This document shows, in pieces, positions 33,479-41,414 of a stretch of DNA of 64,000 nt. The stretch's first letter is position 1, and the number at the start of each line of letters is the position of its first letter. The translations under genes and the position numbers were made by a program. Origin of the DNA: HT1-32 sp040219025 (lineage in GTDB: Bacteria; Pseudomonadota; Alphaproteobacteria; Rhodospirillales; HT1-32); contig JAVJTE010000020.1 of NCBI GenBank assembly GCA_040219025.1, positions 434,001-498,000 on the forward strand. The letters are read 5' to 3'. The notes beneath the pieces were generated by a model. It had not been told where the DNA came from and made no database searches. It saw only the letters and a program-made list of their open reading frames with translations.

Positions 33479-34174
33479 ATGAACGGGTTAACGCAAGATG
33501 ATCTGGCGCTGCTGCGCCAGAACCCGGTTTTTGCGGGACTGAAGGATGCAACCTTTTTGCAGGTTGCCGGCTCAGTGACCGTACAGACATTTCCAAAGCA
33601 TAACCTGATCTTTCAGGCAGGTGACAGGGCCAGTCATTTTTTCCTCATCACCAGCGGCGCAGTTCAGCTGTTTCGCTCGGACACTGACGGCGTCGAGAAA
33701 ACCGTAAACCTGTTCCGGCGACCGCAAAGTTTTGGCGAGGCGGTCATGTTTCTGGAGCGGACCTTTCCGGTTTCCGCCCAGACGCTCCAGGAATCCCGCC
33801 TGCTGCGGGTCGATGCCGCGCCGCTGATGTCACTTCTGAAAGCGGATCCGGAGATCGGCCTTGGCCTGCTGGCGGCGATGTCGGCTCACCTGAAGCTGCT
33901 GGTCGATGAAATTACCCTGCTGCGGGCACCAACCGCCCGTCATCGTGTTGCCGAATTCATTCTGCGACAGGTGCACAAGCTGGAAGGCGCGGCGACATTT
34001 GACCTTCCCTACAGCAAGACAGCCATTGCCAGGCGTCTTGATATCTCGCCGGAAGTCCTTTCCCGCACATTCGCGGGCCTGCGCAAAGACGGCGTCAGTG
34101 TAAAGGGGCGCACCGTCACCGTCGCCGATATCGGCTTGCTGTACCGGCAGGTCGGACTCGACAACGGGTCTTGA
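33479..34174 (+). CDS. Crp/Fnr-family regulator, Dnr-like (no Fe-S cysteines)
   Basis: A 231-residue regulator from ATG 33479 (AGGAAG upstream). Residues about 15-125 are the cyclic-nucleotide-type beta-barrel and 179-203 the helix-turn-helix. The recognition helix carries Glu192, Ser195 and Arg196 (EVLSR), the E-xx-SR pattern that reads TTGAT half-sites in FNR-type proteins. There is no cysteine in the protein, so it cannot hold an FNR [4Fe-4S] cluster; a Dnr/NnrR-type NO (heme) sensor is more likely. It faces nap across one perfect box and probably activates it. Confidence 0.88.
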   Translation: MNGLTQDDLALLRQNPVFAGLKDATFLQVAGSVTVQTFPKHNLIFQAGDRASHFFLITSGAVQLFRSDTDGVEKTVNLFRRPQSFGEAVMFLERTFPVSAQTLQESRLLRVDAAPLMSLLKADPEIGLGLLAAMSAHLKLLVDEITLLRAPTARHRVAEFILRQVHKLEGAATFDLPYSKTAIARRLDISPEVLSRTFAGLRKDGVSVKGRTVTVADIGLLYRQVGLDNGS

Positions 34175-34272
34175 TTTTACGGTGTGGCCCCGGCTGCAGA
34201 CAGGTGATGGTCAGTCACATCCGGGTTTTCGTTGCCTGATCGTCAGGACATCTGTTGATCTGTTGTTTTTCC

Positions 34273-34881
34273 TCAGATTGCAGAAACTGCCAGCGCCGCG
34301 CTGGTAACAATCAGGGCGAAGCCTGGCAGGGCCGACATCCATGGCGGTGAATGCTGCCGGTCACGATGCAGCGGCAACAGCCGCCCGGCACACGCCCAGA
34401 CCGACAGGCTGAGGACGCAGGCAATGCCGAAGATTGCGGTCAGCAGGATTAACCCGGCAGGGCCGGCGTTACTGAGCTGCATGGCTGATACGGCAGAAAC
34501 GCACAGAACCCAGGCCTTTGGATTGGTGAACTGAAACCCGGCCAGCGCCCAGAAAGAGGCTGGAAAGGTGCGCTTGTCCGGGCTGCTGGCCGCGAATGCG
34601 CCGAGCACCATCGTCAGCCCGCACCAGCCCAGATACAGGGACCCGATGCCGACAATAACGATACGCAGTACCGGGTAGACGGTAAATATTGTGGCCATCC
34701 CGAACCAGTTCACAATCAGCAGGCCAACAGTACCCGACAGGATGCCGCCGCCTGCCATGGCGATCCTGTCCGGTCGCGCCTGGATGCCAAGGGCCAGCAC
34801 GATCAGATTGTTGGGACCCGGCGTGATCATTGCGGTGAAGGCAAGGCCAAAGAGCCCGGCAAGGACCTCGGCGGGTATCAT
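34273..34881 (-). CDS. LysE-family amino-acid/metabolite exporter
   Basis: A 202-residue protein with about six membrane helices. FTAMITPGPNNLIVLALG is the diagnostic N-terminal LysE/RhtB motif, and FQFTNPKAWVLCVSAVSAM is the central conserved block. Members export amino acids or related compounds. It overlaps the preceding GST gene by four bases (ATGA), so the two are translationally coupled. Confidence 0.88.
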   Translation of the reverse strand: MIPAEVLAGLFGLAFTAMITPGPNNLIVLALGIQARPDRIAMAGGGILSGTVGLLIVNWFGMATIFTVYPVLRIVIVGIGSLYLGWCGLTMVLGAFAASSPDKRTFPASFWALAGFQFTNPKAWVLCVSAVSAMQLSNAGPAGLILLTAIFGIACVLSLSVWACAGRLLPLHRDRQHSPPWMSALPGFALIVTSAALAVSAI

Positions 34882-35897
34882 GGTTCCCTCCAGGTTGCGG
34901 GGTTAGCCACAATCATCTCGCCGGTGCGCACGTGAATGCATCTGTCGCCGAGGGCATCGCGTCCGTGAGGTGTCGTCCAGTCCGCTGCAGGCCGGACGGG
35001 CACAATCCTGTGCGGATTGTTAGCCGTGTCGTTCAGGAACGAACCCCGCACTATCTCGGCAAAATCGACGGTTTCAGAGATGCCGGGCCATCCGTATAAA
35101 TCGCGCGCATATGCCCAGAGCGCCGGGTAGTCCGTCAGCCGTCTGCGCTGGCAACGGTGCAGTGTTGCGTACACCGCGTCGAACCGCACAAGCGTCGGGA
35201 ACAGCCGCCAGTCGGCCTCGGTGATGGCTGTGCCCAGCAGGTATCTCCGGGATGACAGCCGCTCTTCCAGAATGTCGAGCGTGGTGAAAACATCTGTCAC
35301 GGCGCTATCGTAGGCGTCCTGACTTTCGGCGAATCCGGCGCGGTAGACGGCGTTGTTCAATCCGTCATAGAGCCAGTTGCTGACAGTGTCGATTTCCGCG
35401 GCAAGCGAATCCGGCGCGAGATCGAAATGGTGCCTGCCGAAATCCCGGCCAAAGCTGTTCAGGGCCCGCATGATGCGCCGTGACTCATTGCTCAGGATCG
35501 TTGCCTGCTGCGCATCCCAGAAAACCGGTACCGTAGGGCGACCGGAAAACCGGGGGTCGGACAGGGTATACAGCTGATGTAGATGTGCGATCTGGGCAGT
35601 GGTGCCGGGAACCGCCCATGTTGCGCCGCCATTTATGGCATAGCCCTGAATACGCGGACCATGGGCAATATGCAGCCCGATCTGATCCTGCAGGCTGTGG
35701 AATGCTCTGGTAATGGTTACACCATGTGACCACGGGCAACTGTTTGACGCGATCAGCCAGCACCTCTGTCCGGCAGCAGAGGCGACTTCCTCATTCAGCA
35801 GGAAGGGCTGTGCAAATTTGCTCTGTTCTCTGTGAAACTTCCCGTCTTTTATGATTTTGTCATCATTGACCCAGGATCCGTCAATCAGCATACCCAT
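34878..35897 (-). CDS. Glutathionyl-hydroquinone reductase-like GST (Xi class)
   Basis: A 339-residue member of the ECM4/YqjG group. The active-site motif is SNSCPWSHG, giving the Cys-Pro-Trp used to reduce glutathionyl-hydroquinones. GLHIAHGPRIQGYAINGG and TVPVFWDAQQATILSNESRRIMRALN follow, with the C-terminal helical domain from about 190. The first residues (MLIDGSWV) are typical. It would act in the cytosol on quinone-glutathione adducts. Divergent from a LysR gene 90 bases away, which may regulate it and the coupled exporter. Confidence 0.82.
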   Translation of the reverse strand: MGMLIDGSWVNDDKIIKDGKFHREQSKFAQPFLLNEEVASAAGQRCWLIASNSCPWSHGVTITRAFHSLQDQIGLHIAHGPRIQGYAINGGATWAVPGTTAQIAHLHQLYTLSDPRFSGRPTVPVFWDAQQATILSNESRRIMRALNSFGRDFGRHHFDLAPDSLAAEIDTVSNWLYDGLNNAVYRAGFAESQDAYDSAVTDVFTTLDILEERLSSRRYLLGTAITEADWRLFPTLVRFDAVYATLHRCQRRRLTDYPALWAYARDLYGWPGISETVDFAEIVRGSFLNDTANNPHRIVPVRPAADWTTPHGRDALGDRCIHVRTGEMIVANPATWREP

Positions 35898-35970
35898 CGA
35901 TATCCTCCATCTGATCCCGGCAGACTATCAAAGTCCGGCGCAGCGGACTGTTGCCAAATGTGCTAAATTC

Positions 35971-35987
35971 GGTCTAAAAATAAGACC
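35971..35987. promoter_or_regulatory. Inverted repeat abutting the LysR start codon
   Basis: GGTCT (35971-35975) and AGACC (35983-35987) flank a 7-base AT-rich centre and end exactly at the ATG (35988). A candidate LysR-type autoregulatory site in the GST/LysR divergent gap. No ribosome-binding site is visible before the ATG. Confidence 0.4.
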
Positions 35988-36875
35988 ATGCGAAATCTTC
36001 CTCTCAATGCGCTGCGCGCTTTTGCGATGGTCTATTCCGAAGGCGGTATCCGGCCTGCCGCGCGCAGACTTGACGTAAGCCATTCCTCTGTCAGCCGGCA
36101 TCTGCGTGAGATCGAAGCCTGGGTTGGTACCGATCTGATCGACCGGCAGGCCGAAGGCCGGAAACTCGTCTTCACAGCCCAGGGAAGCCGCTTGGGTGAG
36201 ACAGCCCTGAAGGTGCTTGCCGAATTGCAGGGCGTTACCGAGAGCCTGCGCGAACAGCGGCTGAGCAATGCTGTCCTTGTCGATACCACACCGTCCTTTG
36301 CGGCGCGATGGCTGCTGCCGCGGCTTCCGGCTTTCGAGGCAGAGGTGCCATGGGTCAGGGTTTCGGTGATTGTCGATCAGCGCCAGCGAAAGCCCGGAGC
36401 TCACGGCTGTGATCTTTCCATCCGGATGGGTCGGGGTCCCTGGTCGGACGGCCTGTCGCAACCGCTGATGTCTGACCGGCTGTTGCCGGTCGCTAGTCCG
36501 GGATACTGGACAGGTCATGGAAAGCCGTCCGGTCCTGCGGACCTTCGGGGACATGATCTGCTGCACGACCGCGATCCGAACGCCTCCTGGCAGATGTGGT
36601 GCGACGCCTACGGTCCGGCTGATATGGAAATACGGCAGGGCCGCCGGTTTGGTTCTTCTGACCTCGTTCTCCGTGCCGCCGAACAGGGGCTGGGGGTCGC
36701 GCTGGCACATCACCGGCTTGCCCGCGACAGCCTGGACAGCGGATTGCTGGAGCCTGCTTTCAGGGATCTGGATCTGTTCCTTGAAGACGCTTACTGGATC
36801 ATTTCCAACCAGCGGCACAACAGGAAAGCTGTGCAGGCTTTCATGGACTGGCTGGTGGAGGCGGCACAACCCTAG
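35988..36875 (+). CDS. LysR-family regulator (GcvA-like)
   Basis: A 295-residue LTTR. The N-terminal winged HTH is LNALRAFAMVYSEGGIRPAARRLDVSHSSVSRHLREIEAWVGTDLIDRQ (about 5-53), and the effector domain contains RWLLPRLPAFEAEVPWVRVSV and LVLRAAEQGLGVALAHHRLARDSLDSG, typical of the GcvA subgroup. It is divergent from the GST/LysE pair and is their likely regulator by position. A candidate inverted repeat ends directly at its start codon. Confidence 0.9.
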   Translation: MRNLPLNALRAFAMVYSEGGIRPAARRLDVSHSSVSRHLREIEAWVGTDLIDRQAEGRKLVFTAQGSRLGETALKVLAELQGVTESLREQRLSNAVLVDTTPSFAARWLLPRLPAFEAEVPWVRVSVIVDQRQRKPGAHGCDLSIRMGRGPWSDGLSQPLMSDRLLPVASPGYWTGHGKPSGPADLRGHDLLHDRDPNASWQMWCDAYGPADMEIRQGRRFGSSDLVLRAAEQGLGVALAHHRLARDSLDSGLLEPAFRDLDLFLEDAYWIISNQRHNRKAVQAFMDWLVEAAQP

Positions 36876-36999
36876 TCGCTGTCTGGTGGTGCATCCTGTC
36901 AACCGGTTCTGAGGCGGGGGGTGGTCTGCCGTATTTCGTCTGCGTTGAATATGCGGTATGGACGCGAAATACTGCATGCGGACCAGTGGAGACCGACGA

Positions 37000-38043
37000 A
37001 TGCCTGATAACGGAGCCATAGCGGCAGCGAAAATCTCCGTCGCCCCGATGATGGACTGGACGGACCGGCATGACCGCTATTTTCTGCGGCTGATCTCCAG
37101 GCATGTGCTGCTTTACACGGAAATGGTCACCACGGGGGCGCTGCTGCATGGCGATGTGGCGCGGCATCTGGATTACGACGCGGCAGAGCATCCGGTCGCC
37201 CTGCAACTGGGGGGCAGCGAGCCGCAGGCGATGGCCGAATGTGCCCGGCTGGCCGAACAATGGGGCTATGACGAGGTTAATATCAATGTCGGCTGTCCGT
37301 CGGACCGGGTGCAGTCCGGGGCTTTCGGGGCCTGCCTGATGCGCGAACCCGATACCGTGTCTGCCTGCGTTGCGGCGATGAAGGCCGCGGTCAGGATACC
37401 AGTGACTGTGAAATGCCGGATCGGCGTTGATGACCAGCCGGAAGGCCCGGCATTGCGCAGCCTGATCGCACAGGTGCGTGACGCCGGCTGTGACGGTGTC
37501 ACCGTCCATGCCCGCAAGGCCTGGCTGTCGGGCCTGAGTCCGAAAGAAAACCGGGATGTGCCGCCGCTGAACTATCCGCTGGTCTATGACATCGCGGCAG
37601 AAAACCCGGGCTTTCCGGTCGGCATCAACGGTGGGGTGATGACCCTCGACGAGGCGGCGGCCCATCTTGATCATGTAACCAGCGCCATGATCGGCCGGGC
37701 CGCTTACCAGACGCCCTGGATACTTGCGGATGTCGATCACCGGTTCTATGGCGCGGCACCGTCCGGGCTGGACCGGTTCGGACTGGTCGAGGCCATGCTG
37801 CCCTATATCGAGCGGCGGACATCGGAAGGTGTCTGGCTCGGCCGCATCACCCGCCATATGCTCGGCCTGTTTCAGGGCCAGCCCGGTGCAAGGCAGTGGC
37901 GGCGGCATCTCAGCGAGAACGCGCATAAGCCGGAAGCCGGAGCCGACACCGTCCGGGAGGCGCTGGACAAGGTCCGCCAGCAGGCTGACCGCCAGCGGCG
38001 GATCTCAGCCGACCAGCATCTCGCGGCTGATCTGGTCCATTGA
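37000..38043 (+). CDS. dusA: tRNA-dihydrouridine(20/20a) synthase DusA
   Basis: About 347 residues. VAPMMDWTDRHDRYFLRLISRHVLLYTEMVTTGALLHGD is the FMN-binding DusA start, NINVGCPSDRVQSGAFGACLM contains the catalytic cysteine in GACLM, and VHARKAWLSGLSPKENRDVPPL is DusA-specific. It reduces uridines in the tRNA D-loop. Three in-frame ATGs exist (36958, 36976, 37000); the last has GGAG eight bases upstream and is nearest the conserved domain. The 3' end overlaps the convergent hydroxy-acid dehydrogenase by 39 bases. Confidence 0.93.
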   Translation: MPDNGAIAAAKISVAPMMDWTDRHDRYFLRLISRHVLLYTEMVTTGALLHGDVARHLDYDAAEHPVALQLGGSEPQAMAECARLAEQWGYDEVNINVGCPSDRVQSGAFGACLMREPDTVSACVAAMKAAVRIPVTVKCRIGVDDQPEGPALRSLIAQVRDAGCDGVTVHARKAWLSGLSPKENRDVPPLNYPLVYDIAAENPGFPVGINGGVMTLDEAAAHLDHVTSAMIGRAAYQTPWILADVDHRFYGAAPSGLDRFGLVEAMLPYIERRTSEGVWLGRITRHMLGLFQGQPGARQWRRHLSENAHKPEAGADTVREALDKVRQQADRQRRISADQHLAADLVH

Positions 38044-39123
38044 TGTTGCGCCGAGCTGGGCCAGGGTCAGGCTGATTTCCTCGGCCAGCAGGTCGACAAA
38101 GTCGTTGAGACCGCGCTCGCCGCCTGCTGCCAGGGCGTAAAGCAGAACACGGCCGACCATGGTGAAATCCGCCCCCGTGGCAAAGGTCTTCACGATGTCT
38201 TCGCCGCCGCGCAGGCCGGAATCGAACAGCAGGGGATAGTCATCGCCGACGGCGCTGCGGATGCGGGCCAGCGCGTCGATGGCGGCGGGCGCACTTTCCA
38301 GCTGGCGGCCGCCATGGTTGGAAACCTCCACCGCATCAACCCCGGCATCGCGGGCCATCAGGGCATCTGATGGTGCGGTCACACCTTTCAGCACCATCCG
38401 GCCTTTCCAGTTATCGCGCACACGGGCGAGGAAATCCCAGTCCGCCCGGGCGCGGCTTTTGGTCCGGTCGAAGTCCATGCCCGGGGCCTTGAAATTGGCA
38501 AGATCCGGCGCGCCCTTAGCCAGCGTGGCAAGCGACCAGCGCGGATGCAGGGCAAAATCGATGAACTGACCGGGGCCGATTTTGAACGGCATCTTGAAGC
38601 CGCGGCGCAATTCCCGCGGTCTGCGGCCAACCTCCGGCACATCGACGGTGAAGATCAGGGTCTCGTAGCCGGCAGCCCCGGCCCGGTCGAGCAGCTTGTG
38701 GCTGACATCCTCGTCACCCCCGAAATAAAGCTGGAACCAGGCATTGCCGCCCGCGGCCTCGATCATCGGCTCCAGCGCGGTGGAGGCGGCGGTCGAGACA
38801 CCGAGGGGGATTTTGTGTTTTGCGGCAAGGCGGGCCAGCATCAGGTCGGCACCGGGGGTCGACAGGTTGCACATGCCCATCGGCGCGATGCCGAAGGGCA
38901 GGCCGGTTTCCTGACCCAGAACCGAGCTTTTCAGACTGCGATGCTCGACATTCTTCAGTACCCGGGGCTGTAGCTGAATGTCGTTCAGCCGCTGCCGGTT
39001 GCGTCGGTCTGCCCCGCCGGAGCCGGCGGCCCCGTCGATATAGTCGAAAATCATCCAGGGCAGACGCCGCCGGGCCAGCCGGCGGGCATCTTCCCAGGAA
39101 CAGATCGGGGCTGTCTGAAACAT
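38005..39123 (-). CDS. FMN-dependent alpha-hydroxy-acid dehydrogenase/oxidase
   Basis: A 372-residue enzyme of the lactate dehydrogenase (LldD)/glycolate oxidase family. PFGIAPMGMCNLSTPGADLMLARLAAKHKIPLGVSTAAST is the FMN barrel start, MVLKGVTAPSDALMARDAGVDAVEVSNHGGRQLESAPAAIDAL contains the lysine and the catalytic base His in SNHGGRQ, and LLFDSGLRGGEDIVKTFATGADFTMVGR is the phosphate site. It oxidises a 2-hydroxy acid to the 2-oxo acid. Only six bases separate it from the sulfopyruvate-decarboxylase-like genes, so a (sulfo)lactate-type substrate is possible. Confidence 0.87.
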   Translation of the reverse strand: MFQTAPICSWEDARRLARRRLPWMIFDYIDGAAGSGGADRRNRQRLNDIQLQPRVLKNVEHRSLKSSVLGQETGLPFGIAPMGMCNLSTPGADLMLARLAAKHKIPLGVSTAASTALEPMIEAAGGNAWFQLYFGGDEDVSHKLLDRAGAAGYETLIFTVDVPEVGRRPRELRRGFKMPFKIGPGQFIDFALHPRWSLATLAKGAPDLANFKAPGMDFDRTKSRARADWDFLARVRDNWKGRMVLKGVTAPSDALMARDAGVDAVEVSNHGGRQLESAPAAIDALARIRSAVGDDYPLLFDSGLRGGEDIVKTFATGADFTMVGRVLLYALAAGGERGLNDFVDLLAEEISLTLAQLGATSMDQISREMLVG

Positions 39124-39129
39124 CACCGA

Positions 39130-39693
39130 TCAGCTGTTGCGCGCACGCACCTCTTTCATGAACCGGTCGGCAATGACGACGGGGTCCATGTCGATGACCG
39201 GCACCTTGATGTTACCGGACTCGCACTTGCAGACGATGATCGTCATCTTGTCCGATGCCAGTGCCGCCTTCATGACTTTCGGTGTATCCTCGGCCTTGCA
39301 TTCCACCACATTGTCGCAGCCGCAGGCTTTTGCGACGTCGGTCAGCGAGGTCTTGAGACCGGCATAGGTCTGCTGGTCGCCGGTGGATCCATAGCTGCCG
39401 TTATCGATGATCAGCAGGATGAAATTGTCGGCGACATTGTTGGCGATGGTCGGCAGGGTGCCGAAGTTGGTCAGAACCGAGCCGTCACCATCAATGGAGA
39501 TGACTTTCTTTTTCTGCGCCAGCGCCAGACCGAGGCCGATGGAGGAGGACAGGCCCATGGTGCCGAGCATGTAGAAATTGGTCGGCTGGTCGTCCAGCAT
39601 ATGCAGTTCCTGCGACGGCAGGCCGATATTGCAGATGACGAGCTGATCGGAAATGACCGGGATCAGGCTCTTGATGACTTCACTGCGGATCAT
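39130..39693 (-). CDS. comE: Sulfopyruvate decarboxylase beta-like subunit (TPP-binding)
   Basis: A 187-residue TPP-binding half-enzyme. NFYMLGTMGLSSSIGLGLALAQ and the TPP motif from GDGS (69-72) to IDNGSYGSTGDQ (about 96-107) match ComE and the C-terminal half of phosphonopyruvate decarboxylase. Paired with the alpha subunit it would decarboxylate sulfopyruvate to sulfoacetaldehyde, or a similar 3-substituted pyruvate. Its start overlaps the alpha subunit by four bases. The protein is richer in Asn, Lys and Ile than its neighbours. Exact substrate not proven. Confidence 0.78.
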   Translation of the reverse strand: MIRSEVIKSLIPVISDQLVICNIGLPSQELHMLDDQPTNFYMLGTMGLSSSIGLGLALAQKKKVISIDGDGSVLTNFGTLPTIANNVADNFILLIIDNGSYGSTGDQQTYAGLKTSLTDVAKACGCDNVVECKAEDTPKVMKAALASDKMTIIVCKCESGNIKVPVIDMDPVVIADRFMKEVRARNS

Positions 39694-40193
39694 TCCTGGT
39701 CTCCTTTCCAGAAGCTGGCATCGGTCAGGATTGCGGTCGGTTTCTTCGCCATGAAGGTATGCTTCAGAATGGCGTCGAGCTCGTTCACATCATCTGACTT
39801 GTGGAAGTGGTAGGTCGGGATGTTCAGCTGCGCCAGCAGTGCTTTCGTGTGCACCGCCATCTCGACCTGACAGGCCACCGGCTCGCCCAGTTCACCGCGA
39901 TAGCTGATGATCATCGGCAGCGGGAAATGGTAATACTGGATCAGCGTCACCAGCGTATTGATGGTCACACCGATCGCTGTGTTCTGCATGATGATGGCTG
40001 ACCGCTTGCCGCCCATGAAGGCACCGGCGCAAAGCCCCATGCCCTCGTCTTCCTTGTTCGCGGGAACATGGTGGATCGACGGGGTCTGGTTGATTTTATC
40101 GATAACGCCTGCAAGCTGCTTGCAGGGTACGGTCGTGATGAACTCGACCTTGTTGGCAACGAGGTCGCCGACAATCTTGTCATTTACTGACAT
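39690..40193 (-). CDS. comD: Sulfopyruvate decarboxylase alpha-like subunit
   Basis: A 167-residue partner half-enzyme. FITTVPCKQLAGVIDKI, HHVPANKEDEGMGLCAGAFMGGKRSAIIMQNTAIGVTINTLVTL and YRGELGEPVACQVEMA are the conserved ComD blocks; the TPP-activating glutamate is in KEDEG (47-51). In methanogens ComDE serve coenzyme M synthesis, and in bacteria the reaction belongs to sulfolactate catabolism. The split form is unlike the single-chain phosphonopyruvate decarboxylase. First gene of the three-gene leftward unit. Confidence 0.78.
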   Translation of the reverse strand: MSVNDKIVGDLVANKVEFITTVPCKQLAGVIDKINQTPSIHHVPANKEDEGMGLCAGAFMGGKRSAIIMQNTAIGVTINTLVTLIQYYHFPLPMIISYRGELGEPVACQVEMAVHTKALLAQLNIPTYHFHKSDDVNELDAILKHTFMAKKPTAILTDASFWKGDQE

Positions 40194-40347
40194 ACGGATG
40201 ATTCCAATCCCGGGATTAATTCAGGTGAAGCCTGATTTGTGCCTCAACAGCGACATTTCTGCGAGTCATAAATTATTGAATCTCGCTTAACTGCTGCTTC
40301 AGAAACACCGGCATCCGCATGCCAATGCCGAACCAGCGCTGAAACGA

Positions 40348-40689
40348 TCAGCCGAAGAACCCGGACCGCCAGAACGCCAGTGCGGCAAACAGCGCGGTTC
40401 CGACAGAGACCGATTTCGGCACACTGCGCCGGGTCAGCAGGAAGACGGCAAACCCAACTCCGACGGCGATGATCCGGTCGGCCACGGGAACACTGCCCAA
40501 TGGCCCTTCGGTAAAGAAGATGGCCCGGATCATCAGCCCGGCGACCAGTGCGTAGGACACACAGCCCGCCCATTCAAACAGGGCGGAATCAACCCGGATA
40601 CGACCGGCAAGGACGGCGCCTGCCGCCCGCCAGACAAAAGTGGCGCCAAAGGCGGCCAGCAGCATGACCCAGACCGCGCTGTCGCTCAT
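40348..40689 (-). CDS. azlD: AzlD-family small membrane protein
   Basis: A 113-residue protein with three to four membrane helices (WVMLLAAFGATFVWRAAGAVLAGRI, FEWAGCVSYALVAGLMIRAIFF, RIIAVGVGFAVFLLTRRS). Length and topology match AzlD, the small partner of AzlC in branched-chain amino-acid export. It overlaps azlC by four bases. The substrate may differ from branched-chain amino acids because the pair is coupled to cobT. Confidence 0.85.
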   Translation of the reverse strand: MSDSAVWVMLLAAFGATFVWRAAGAVLAGRIRVDSALFEWAGCVSYALVAGLMIRAIFFTEGPLGSVPVADRIIAVGVGFAVFLLTRRSVPKSVSVGTALFAALAFWRSGFFG

Positions 40690-41414
40690 GACGTGATGTT
40701 CCGCTCTTCAAACCGGCGGATCAGTGACCCCGCCAGATACCCGACCGTCCCGAACAGCAGGCCGCCGACGATCATGCCGAAATCGGGGATCAGATCGATA
40801 CAGACAGGCACCCCGATGGCACCGCAGATACCCGCCGCCTGACCGGGGCGTCGCTTTGCGGTGCCCATCATCAGCAGGACAAAGAACGGGGTCAGGAACA
40901 GGGCCGCCAGCCGCAGTGCCGTTGGCACATCATCGACAAGGAAGAACCCGATCAGCGACCCGACCAGGCCGAAGGTGATGAGGATGGCGCAGAACCCGAA
41001 ATAATAGGGGGCCCGCTGATGCTGTTGCAGTTCACCGTGCATCAGCTCCATCTGGGCCCAGCTGGTCGGAGAGGAAACCTGTGCCAGCAGCAGATGCCAG
41101 AGCCTGAAGCCGGTGCCGCCATGCACCAGCGGCAGGGTGGCGACGATCATCGGCAGGGCCCGCACATTGATCAGCCCGATGGAAATGATCAGGGCCGAGA
41201 CCGATGCACCGGCACTGTACAGTTCGGTGAACGCCATCATCGGCGGCAGCGCCCAGATCAGCAGCGCCGCCGCCAGCATCGCTGTCACATCCAGCCCGTT
41301 GGTGGCGGCCTGGGCCCCATATCCGACCAGTGCAGCCCCCAGCGCGATGCCCGGTGCCCTGACCGCGTCGGTCAGGCCCTGCCACCATCCTGATCTGTCG
41401 GCCTGTATGGTCAT
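40686..41414 (-). CDS. azlC: AzlC-family permease
   Basis: A 242-residue integral membrane protein. GIALGAALVGYGAQAATNGLDVTAMLAAALLIWALPPMMAFTELYSAGAS matches the AzlC N-terminal fold with its conserved Gly/Pro helix breaks, and FLVDDVPTALRLAALFLTPFFVLLMMG is the second-half signature. Family members export branched-chain amino acids with AzlD. Its start overlaps the cobT stop by four bases and its end overlaps azlD by four, giving a tight cobT-azlC-azlD operon, unusual for this transporter. Confidence 0.85.
   Translation of the reverse strand: MTIQADRSGWWQGLTDAVRAPGIALGAALVGYGAQAATNGLDVTAMLAAALLIWALPPMMAFTELYSAGASVSALIISIGLINVRALPMIVATLPLVHGGTGFRLWHLLLAQVSSPTSWAQMELMHGELQQHQRAPYYFGFCAILITFGLVGSLIGFFLVDDVPTALRLAALFLTPFFVLLMMGTAKRRPGQAAGICGAIGVPVCIDLIPDFGMIVGGLLFGTVGYLAGSLIRRFEERNITS

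Noticed and set aside
33399..33479. A promoter for the Crp/Fnr-family gene activated from the same FNR box
   Set aside because: No -10-like hexamer occurs at the class II distance on the plus strand (the bases there are GC-rich), so activation of that side is unsupported.
39130..40193. comD/comE as a frameshifted phosphonopyruvate decarboxylase
   Set aside because: The two reading frames overlap with a normal stop/start ATGA arrangement, and both chains have complete conserved blocks at the lengths expected of separate subunits.
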